From: Clostridia bacterium
GTDB taxonomy: Bacteria; Bacillota; Clostridia; Oscillospirales; CAG-272
Length of the DNA stretch: 11,071 bases
Direction: 5' to 3'
NCBI GenBank assembly: GCA_017461825.1
Contig: JAFTXB010000164.1
Span: 1 to 11,071 of the forward strand
This document shows, piece by piece, positions 6,457 to 11,071 of this stretch. Every line of letters starts with the position of its first letter. The first letter of the stretch is position 1. The notes under the pieces were generated by a model, which was not told where the DNA came from, made no database searches, and saw only the letters and a list, made by a program, of their open reading frames with translations. Position numbers and translations under genes: made by a program.

Positions 6457-7659
6457 TTATTCGTTGATATACCGTCTCGTGACGCGTGAGGAGAGAAGGC
6501 ACAGGCATTCATAGTCAATGGTGGAGGCGCGGGCGGCGAGGGCGGAAAGCTCCTTGGGGTCGTTTCCAAACAAGGTTACAACGTCTCCCACGCACGCACC
6601 CGTATCGGTGACGTCAAGCATGCATTGATCCATACAGATCCTGCCAACCAGCGGGGCTGTTCTCGGCCCGTTTTGGGTATTTACGGTAACAAACGCGCCG
6701 CTGTACGCGCGCAAAAATCCGTCGGCGTAGCCGATCGGTATGGTAGCGATCAACCGCTCGCTATCGGCTGTAAAAGTACCGCCGTAGCTGACCGTTTCGC
6801 CGGGGAGAAGCTTATGCAGGTGTGAAATAACGGTCTTTAGCTTCATAACGGGGTGCAACGGAATTTCAATATGCTCCGATGGGCGCGCGCCGTAAAGCAG
6901 GATCCCCACGCGTACGCCATTCATAAAATCACTCGGACGGCGAACCGTGGCGGCACTGTTGCAGGCGTGATGAAAGGGAATATGCAAGCCGCGCTCCTCA
7001 AGAGCGGTTACAGCCTGCCGATAACGGTTGCTTTGTCGGTCGGTGAAAAGATCGCCCTCCCCACGGGGAGCCTCGTCTGCTCGCGCGAAGTGGGTGAACA
7101 TTCCCTCAAGAGAAAGATGCGGAAACGTACTTACCCGCAAAATTGCCGAAACGCTCGCGCGGATCTCCTCGTCGCTATGCGCCGCAAAGCCGATGCGGTT
7201 CATTCCCGTATCCAGCGCGGCATGCGCTCTGACCGAAACATTTGCCTGCGTTGCGGCTTCTTCAAGTCGGACGGCGTAGTCCTCGGAAAGCAGGGTCTGG
7301 ATGATATTAAAGCGCGCAAGCTGAGATGCAAGCGAGGGTTGGGTATAGCCGAGGATCAGGATATCGGCGGCTCTGCCTTCACCGTCGCAGATCGCGCGTA
7401 CGGCAACAGCCTCGTCGATACACGAAACAGCAAAAAAGTCACAGCCCTCGGACAAAAGGGTTCTTACACATTCGGGCGCGCCGTGTCCGTACGCTTCGGC
7501 TTTCACCACCGCTATGATGCGAGGTGTCACCTCACCGCCCGAAACGCCGTCACGCAGGAGGCGGTAATTGTGCCGCAAGGCACCAAGATCAATTTCAGCC
7601 CATGTTTTTCGCTGTTCCAGCTCGGTGAGCGAGGAATACAGCTTATAAATTTGCTCCAC
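6457..7659 (-). CDS. alr: Alanine racemase (PLP-dependent)
   Basis: Interconverts L- and D-alanine, supplying D-alanine for peptidoglycan precursors. The 400-residue protein has the N-terminal PLP barrel with the cofactor lysine K53 in VVKAEAYGHG (51-60), LDTGMNRIGF (149-158), HHACNSAA (230-237), the phosphate-side region GVRVGILLYG (248-257), the second catalytic residue Y292 in VSYGGTF (290-296), IPIGYADGF (307-315) and GRICMDQCMLDV (339-350). The length is slightly above the usual 360-390 because of a short N-terminal extension. The start is a GTG (7657-7659) preceded by a strong AAAGGAGG 9 bases upstream. A well-formed sigma-A promoter lies 53 bases upstream of the start. The surface lipoprotein gene follows after 32 bases. 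The catabolic paralogue dadX is an alternative name, but nothing in the context suggests alanine breakdown. Confidence 0.97.
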   Translation of the reverse strand: MEQIYKLYSSLTELEQRKTWAEIDLGALRHNYRLLRDGVSGGEVTPRIIAVVKAEAYGHGAPECVRTLLSEGCDFFAVSCIDEAVAVRAICDGEGRAADILILGYTQPSLASQLARFNIIQTLLSEDYAVRLEEAATQANVSVRAHAALDTGMNRIGFAAHSDEEIRASVSAILRVSTFPHLSLEGMFTHFARADEAPRGEGDLFTDRQSNRYRQAVTALEERGLHIPFHHACNSAATVRRPSDFMNGVRVGILLYGARPSEHIEIPLHPVMKLKTVISHLHKLLPGETVSYGGTFTADSERLIATIPIGYADGFLRAYSGAFVTVNTQNGPRTAPLVGRICMDQCMLDVTDTGACVGDVVTLFGNDPKELSALAARASTIDYECLCLLSSRVTRRYINE

Positions 7660-7668
7660 GGCAACACG

Positions 7669-7676
7669 CCTCCTTT
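7669..7676 (-). promoter_or_regulatory. Strong ribosome binding site for the GTG start of alr
   Basis: The minus strand reads AAAGGAGG, then 9 bases, then GTG. This near-perfect Shine-Dalgarno settles the non-ATG start. Confidence 0.85.
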
Positions 7677-7711
7677 CGCAAAGAATATGTTCACATAATA
7701 CACCAATTTAT

Positions 7712-7740
7712 ATTATAGCACAATAAGACAAATATTGCAA
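7712..7740 (-). promoter_or_regulatory. Sigma-A promoter of alr
   Basis: On the minus strand TTGCAA (7740-7735), a 17-base spacer, then a perfect TATAAT (7717-7712). The implied transcript starts near 7705 and carries a leader of about 45 bases, too short for a riboswitch or T-box. Confidence 0.75.
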
Positions 7741-7817
7741 TCCCTTTTCGCGGGCATGAAACAAAAATTTTTCACATATACATAAATATCCGAACAAGAA
7801 AGGCGGTATTCTATTTT

Positions 7818-8339
7818 ATGCGAGTGGGGAAACGGATGTGCGCAATATTTATATTATGTATCATGCTGATACCGACGGGATGCGCAAAAAGTCCGCCCGA
7901 TCCTGTAGGATATCTCGGCGGCAATTTCATGGCCGAGCTTTGCGGTACCAATGGAAAAACGGAGTTTTGCGCTACGGTAACGGTCGAAAATTGCGACGGG
8001 GGAAGGCTTTGCACGGTTCGTTACATCACACCGGAGATCCTTTGCGACGTTGAGATCACATTGCTCTACACAACCGACGGCAAGCCTCGCGGGGGGGCGG
8101 AGATCAAAGCGTCGGACGGATTTTTCTATACGGCAAGTGCCGTGGCTGTGGAGGGTCTTTGCGCGCCGCTTCGGTGCTTGGTTTCGGCTCCCGAGATCTC
8201 TGCCGTGCAAAAACTCGATTCGGGGTATCTCTTTACACATCCCGATGGGAGCAGTCTCTTACTGTCCTCGGACGGCGCTCCCGTGAAATACGATTCCCCC
8301 TCGGTCGCCTTTGACGTTGTTTGGTTTCAAAGGGGGTGA
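7818..8339 (+). CDS. Small lipoprotein of unknown function
   Basis: A 173-residue exported lipoprotein. The N-terminus MRVGKRM is positively charged and is followed by a hydrophobic core and lipobox IPTGC, with lipid attachment expected at C22. The mature part (about 150 residues) alternates short beta-strand-like segments with several cysteines (ELCGTNGKTEFCATVTV near the start, YITPEILCDVEITLLY in the middle, SSLLLSSDGAPVKYDS near the end). This pattern recalls the half-barrel fold of LolA/LppX-like lipoproteins, but that is only an impression and I do not recognise a family. I kept the ATG at 7818 although its AAAGG is 14 bases away, because the in-frame ATG at 7836 (GGGGA 5 bases upstream) would leave the signal peptide without a positive charge. 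It is transcribed divergently from alr across 158 bases. No clear sigma-A promoter is visible before it. Confidence 0.75.
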   Translation: MRVGKRMCAIFILCIMLIPTGCAKSPPDPVGYLGGNFMAELCGTNGKTEFCATVTVENCDGGRLCTVRYITPEILCDVEITLLYTTDGKPRGGAEIKASDGFFYTASAVAVEGLCAPLRCLVSAPEISAVQKLDSGYLFTHPDGSSLLLSSDGAPVKYDSPSVAFDVVWFQRG

Positions 8340-8403
8340 GTTGTTTTTTGGATGTTACTTTGCATCGAAAAGGCTCGCATATTTCTTATACCCCCAAAGT
8401 GAT

Positions 8404-8452
8404 AAAAAAGGATCAAACACGACGTATTTCGGGATCATTTGCGTCCTTTTTT
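8404..8452 (+). terminator. Possible terminator after the small lipoprotein gene
   Basis: AAAAAAGGA (8404-8412) pairs with TCCTTTTTT (8444-8452) and the right arm ends in six T. The 31-base loop is large and the stem is A/T-heavy, so this is a weak candidate. It sits about 65 bases after the stop codon and just before the promoter array. Confidence 0.35.
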
Positions 8453-8484
8453 GGCTCCAAAATTTGTCTTTTTGCACAAAAAAG

Positions 8485-8513
8485 TTGAAAACCCATTTTT
8501 ATTTGGTTATAAT
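8485..8513 (+). promoter_or_regulatory. Sigma-A promoter P1 upstream of glgB
   Basis: TTGAAA (8485-8490), a 17-base spacer, perfect TATAAT (8508-8513). Very close to consensus. Confidence 0.65.
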
Positions 8514-8518
8514 ATACA

Positions 8519-8547
8519 TTGACAAACGGTGTTTTTTGTGATAAAAT
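8519..8547 (+). promoter_or_regulatory. Sigma-A promoter P2 upstream of glgB
   Basis: Perfect TTGACA (8519-8524), a 17-base spacer, TAAAAT (8542-8547). A transcript from here would start near 8554 and carry about 310 bases of untranslated leader before glgB. Confidence 0.7.
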
Positions 8548-8762
8548 AACAAAGGTTATTTTTGCTTTTTTGCAAGTTATACAATTTTTTATTATTTTTT
8601 TGTGCAAATAAACCATCGTTAAAAATGTGAAATCGGCACACATTTGGGGGTGTTTTCTGTCGAAAATCGAATTTTTTACGGTCTTTTCGCCAAAAAAGAA
8701 ATCGGTTTTCTGTTATTTTGCTGTAATTTCGGTCGCTTTTCCCAAAATTGCCATAACCCCTC

Positions 8763-8790
8763 TTGATTATTTTGTTGTATGTGATATAAT
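8763..8790 (+). promoter_or_regulatory. Sigma-A promoter P3, proximal to glgB
   Basis: TTGATT (8763-8768), a 16-base spacer, perfect TATAAT (8785-8790). It gives a normal leader of about 70 bases and is probably the main glgB promoter. Confidence 0.7.
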
Positions 8791-8865
8791 AATGATAAGG
8801 TAGATTAAGATGGACGAAAGATTCCCAAAATCGCCCTCCGTACAACCCGAAAGGACACACCGAAT

Positions 8866-10803
8866 ATGAAAAAACAAGATCTCAAGCCTCGCCGCGTCAG
8901 GCGTATCCCAAACGATCAAGCGCCGTACTTTTTCCATCAAGGAACAAATGTGCGTGCCTACGATTATTTGGGCGCGCGCCGCGTGGGAAACCGCTTTGTG
9001 TTTCGCGTGTGGGCACCGAATGCCGATTTTGTTTCGGTGTGCGGAGACTTTACCGATTGGAAGGTAGATCTCCTGCCGATGTGGCGTGTTACCGAAAACG
9101 GCGTTTGGGAGGTATCGGTGGAAAGCATCCGTGTACGCACGGGTGACAAATACAAGTTTTTCATTCGCAACGGCAGCCGCGAGCTTTACAAAGCCGACCC
9201 TTACGGGCTTTCGATGGAAACACCGCCCGGCACGGCTTCGGTGATCTGCGATCCGGACAGCTATGTGTGGCGCGACGAGGGCTGGCTTGCCTACCGCCGC
9301 GAGCATTTCACGAGAGAGACGGCACACCGTCAACCGATCAACATCTACGAGCTGCACGCGGGATCCTGGCGGCGGCATGAGGACGGCTCGTTTTTTTCCT
9401 ACACCGAGCTTGCCTCCGAGCTTGTCACCTATGTCAAGCAGATGGGCTACACGCACATAGAGCTGATGCCGCTTGCCGAGCACCCCTTTGACGGCTCTTG
9501 GGGCTACCAAACCTGCGGATATTTCGCGCCCACCGCGCGCTACGGATCGCCCTTTGATCTGATGTCCTTTATTGACACGATGCACGAAGCAGGCATTGGC
9601 GTGATCCTTGACTGGGTACCCGCGCATTTTCCGAAAGACGAGCACGGGCTTTGTGAATTTGACGGTCAGCCTCTTTACGAATACGCCGGTCTTGACCGCA
9701 TGGAGCATCCCGTATGGGGCACGCGCTTTTTTGATCTGGGCCGCGAGGAAGTGCAAAGCTTTTTGCTCTCTTCCGCATCGTTCTGGGTTGAAAAATACCA
9801 CGTTGACGGCTTGCGTGTGGATGCGGTGGCTTCAATGCTGTATCTGGATTTCGACCGCGCGCCCGGCGAATGGACACCCAACCGCTACGGCGACAACCGC
9901 AATTTGGAAGCCTTTGACTTTTTCCGCAAGCTCAACGGCAGCTTGGCGCGTGATTTTCCCGACGTAATGACCTTTGCCGAGGATTCCTCGGTGTACCGCG
10001 GGATCACCGATTTCTCACACGGCGGGCTTGGATTCACCTTTAAATGGAATCTCGGCTGGATGAACGATACGCTGTCATATATTTCCGAAGATCCGCTCTT
10101 TCGCAAGTACCGTCACCACAAGCTGAATTTCCCCTTGACCTACGCCTTTGACGAGCACTTTGTGCTTCCCGTCTCGCACGACGAAGTGGTGCACGGCAAG
10201 CGCTCCCTGCTTGATCGCGCTCCCGGTGAATACGAGCAAAAGTTTGCCGGCACGCGTGCGTTTTTGGTCTATCAAATGACCTACCCCGGAAAAAAGCTGA
10301 CCTTTATGGGCAACGAAATCGGGCAATTTACCGAATGGGATCACGAAAAGTCGGTGGAATGGTTTCTGCTTGACTACGGCATGCACGCGGCGTTTCAGCT
10401 GTTTGCGGCAGATCTCAATCATTTTTATCTTTCCCACGCCGCGCTTTGGCAAAAAGACACCGACCCATCCGGTTTTGAATGGATCGACGCCGACAACGCC
10501 GAGCAAAGCATTTGTTCCTATCGCCGCATCGACGAAAAGGGACGTGAATTGATCGTTGTGATCAACTTCACCCCCGTTGAGCGCTCAAACTTCTTGCTCG
10601 CCGTCCCAAACGACGGTGTCTATGAAGAAATTTTCAACTCCGACGATCCCCGCTACGGCGGCAGGGGAGTGCAAAACACCGGCAGGCTCCGTTCCGAGCC
10701 GGCGATCCTGCGCGCCTACCGCCACGCGATCCCCATCACCCTCCCCGCCTTGGGAGCCCTGATCTTTCATTGCGTGCGAAAAACACCAAAATTGAAAAAG
10801 TAA
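8866..10803 (+). CDS. glgB: 1,4-alpha-glucan branching enzyme (GH13)
   Basis: Cuts alpha-1,4-glucan chains and rejoins them through alpha-1,6 bonds during glycogen synthesis; cytoplasmic. The 645-residue protein has an N-terminal CBM48-like domain (about 35-130: FRVWAPNADFVSVCGDFTDW at 46-65), the linker motif YELHAGSW (161-168), the GH13 barrel with DGSWGYQTCGYFAPTARYG (209-227) and DWVPAHF (249-255), the nucleophile D319 in DGLRVDAVASMLYLD (314-328), the acid/base E372 in FAEDSSVY (370-377) and the third acidic residue D439 in PVSHDEVVHGKRSLL (435-449), then a beta-rich C-terminal domain. Family members usually read AEEST at the acid/base site; here it is AEDSS, keeping the catalytic Glu. 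The ATG at 8866 follows GAAAGGA about 10 bases upstream. No glgC, glgD, glgA or glgP is visible in the 268 bases after it, so any glycogen cluster would lie beyond the right edge or elsewhere. Confidence 0.96.
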   Translation: MKKQDLKPRRVRRIPNDQAPYFFHQGTNVRAYDYLGARRVGNRFVFRVWAPNADFVSVCGDFTDWKVDLLPMWRVTENGVWEVSVESIRVRTGDKYKFFIRNGSRELYKADPYGLSMETPPGTASVICDPDSYVWRDEGWLAYRREHFTRETAHRQPINIYELHAGSWRRHEDGSFFSYTELASELVTYVKQMGYTHIELMPLAEHPFDGSWGYQTCGYFAPTARYGSPFDLMSFIDTMHEAGIGVILDWVPAHFPKDEHGLCEFDGQPLYEYAGLDRMEHPVWGTRFFDLGREEVQSFLLSSASFWVEKYHVDGLRVDAVASMLYLDFDRAPGEWTPNRYGDNRNLEAFDFFRKLNGSLARDFPDVMTFAEDSSVYRGITDFSHGGLGFTFKWNLGWMNDTLSYISEDPLFRKYRHHKLNFPLTYAFDEHFVLPVSHDEVVHGKRSLLDRAPGEYEQKFAGTRAFLVYQMTYPGKKLTFMGNEIGQFTEWDHEKSVEWFLLDYGMHAAFQLFAADLNHFYLSHAALWQKDTDPSGFEWIDADNAEQSICSYRRIDEKGRELIVVINFTPVERSNFLLAVPNDGVYEEIFNSDDPRYGGRGVQNTGRLRSEPAILRAYRHAIPITLPALGALIFHCVRKTPKLKK

Positions 10804-10814
10804 AGCACACAAGA

Positions 10815-10832
10815 ATGCGGGGGATGCGGGGG
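10815..10832. repeat. Tandem 9-base repeat ATGCGGGGG x2
   Basis: ATGCGGGGG occurs twice in a row (10815-10823, 10824-10832) just after the glgB stop codon, immediately before the palindromic cassette. It may be part of that cassette's left flank. Confidence 0.45.
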
Positions 10833-10837
10833 ACGCG

Positions 10838-10898
10838 CCAAGGGGAACTTTTGAAAAAGTTCCCCTTGGAACCCCTCAAAACTTTTAAAAAAGGGGTT
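10838..10898. repeat. Two-part palindromic intergenic repeat, copy A
   Basis: CCAAGGGGAACTTTT (10838-10852) pairs perfectly with AAAAGTTCCCCTTGG (10855-10869), a 15-bp stem around GA. Immediately after, AACCCCT (10870-10876) pairs with AGGGGTT (10892-10898) around CAAAACTTTT-type sequence. It aligns with copies B and C in the same orientation. It lies 34 bases after the glgB stop and could stop or stabilise the glgB transcript, although no U-run follows the main stem. Confidence 0.7.
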
Positions 10899-10927
10899 GT
10901 TGGGATATTGTGGGGCACCTCGTTCCC

Positions 10928-11071
10928 TTGTAGGGGAGGGGTAGCGAAGCGACACGAGCGTAATGAATGACATCACAGTGTGATGTCAGAACGCGAGTGT
11001 GACCGAGCCGCAGCGAGAATTGCTCATCCCGAAAACGAACGCATACCGCAACATAAACGGCAAACTTACCC
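10928..11071. repeat. TTGTAGGGG-starting palindromic element, cut by the right edge
   Basis: The element begins TTGTAGGGG (10928-10936), sharing TTGTAGGG with the end of the element at 4383. Its core is a perfect 10-bp palindrome, TGACATCACA (10968-10977) and TGTGATGTCA (10979-10988), flanked by further complementary blocks (ACAC and GCGT on the left, ACGC and GTGT on the right), so a longer interrupted stem is possible. The right half is rich in GCGAG/CGAG motifs. I see no gene in these 144 bases. Whether it ends in CCCCTACAA cannot be seen. Confidence 0.5.

Larger units (their letters stand above)
8471..8608. repeat. 13-base inverted repeat enclosing two promoters
   Basis: TTTGCACAAAAAA (8471-8483) and TTTTTTGTGCAAA (8596-8608) are perfect reverse complements 112 bases apart. 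The two upstream sigma-A promoters lie between them: the left arm abuts the first -35 box and the right arm lies about 50 bases past the second -10 box. The arms could be paired operator sites or ends of a small element. The A/T runs inflate the match, but the TTGCAC core is specific. Confidence 0.5.
8340..8865. other. AT-rich regulatory region upstream of glgB
   Basis: A 526-base stretch with no convincing gene. It contains a possible terminator for the small lipoprotein gene, two closely spaced sigma-A promoters enclosed by a 13-base inverted repeat, about 215 bases of T/A-rich sequence without clear structure, and a third sigma-A promoter near glgB. A leftward open frame (8860-8507) has low-complexity Lys/Asn/Phe-rich translation and no ribosome binding site, and is dismissed. 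Confidence 0.75.

Noticed and set aside
6425..6508. A 28-residue N-terminal extension of the surface lipoprotein overlapping alr
   Set aside because: It would bury the signal peptide; the ATG at 6424 gives a normal lipoprotein signal and has an upstream GAAAGGAAG.
615..7738. GACAAATATTGC occurring three times (615-626, 1179-1190, 7727-7738)
   Set aside because: One copy is inside mnmG coding sequence, and a shared 12-mer in 11 kb counting both strands is expected by chance; only the 7727 copy overlaps a promoter.
8507..8860. A 117-codon leftward open frame in the glgB upstream gap
   Set aside because: GTG start without a ribosome binding site, Lys/Asn/Phe-rich translation typical of AT-rich non-coding DNA, and it lies opposite the promoters P2 and P3.
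8767..9801. A 344-codon leftward open frame antisense to glgB
   Set aside because: The sense strand carries a complete GH13 enzyme with all catalytic residues; the antisense translation shows no recognisable domain.
1..11071. CRISPR array, tRNA, rRNA, integrase or transposase genes
   Set aside because: No regularly spaced direct repeats, no cloverleaf-like or rRNA-like sequence, and no translation with recombinase motifs was found; mobility signals are limited to small non-coding repeats.

Overview
The window looks like chromosomal DNA of a Gram-positive anaerobe of the class Clostridia, probably a gut lineage of the Oscillospirales or Christensenellales kind. The reasons are strong AAAGGAGG-type ribosome binding sites, consensus sigma-A promoters, AT-rich gaps between GC-richer genes, lipoproteins, and small palindromic repeats starting TTGTAGGG. 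The lineage is an inference; no rRNA or lineage marker is present.

Layout. Positions 1 to 7659 form a leftward run of six genes. In order of transcription they are alr (alanine racemase, 7659-6457), a large surface lipoprotein with an extra C-terminal membrane helix (6424-4469), a repeat-rich gap (4225-4468), an AraC-family regulator (4224-3319), an AT-rich RES-domain gene (3289-2513), ahcY (adenosylhomocysteinase, 2444-1203) and mnmG (tRNA U34 modification, from 1133 off the left edge). A divergent promoter region at 7660-7817 separates alr from a rightward small lipoprotein gene (7818-8339). A 526-base AT-rich gap with three sigma-A-like promoters leads into glgB (glycogen branching enzyme, 8866-10803). 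The last 268 bases hold only repeats.

How the genes relate. ahcY and mnmG are housekeeping genes (removal of S-adenosylhomocysteine; wobble-uridine modification). alr supplies D-alanine for peptidoglycan and is probably co-transcribed with the surface lipoprotein. The AraC and RES genes are close enough to share a transcript, but base composition changes sharply where they meet, so the RES gene looks acquired. RES proteins are usually NAD-degrading toxins paired with an Xre-type antitoxin; none is visible here.

The most unusual content is between genes: (i) three copies of a two-part palindromic cassette (2462-2512, 4266-4339, 10838-10898), all in the same orientation; (ii) a 78-base MITE-like element with perfect 11-base terminal inverted repeats (4383-4460); (iii) a second, larger TTGTAGGG-starting palindromic element cut by the right edge; and (iv) the promoter array and inverted repeat upstream of glgB. 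I see no CRISPR array, tRNA, rRNA, transposase or clear phage gene, and no complete new multi-gene system.
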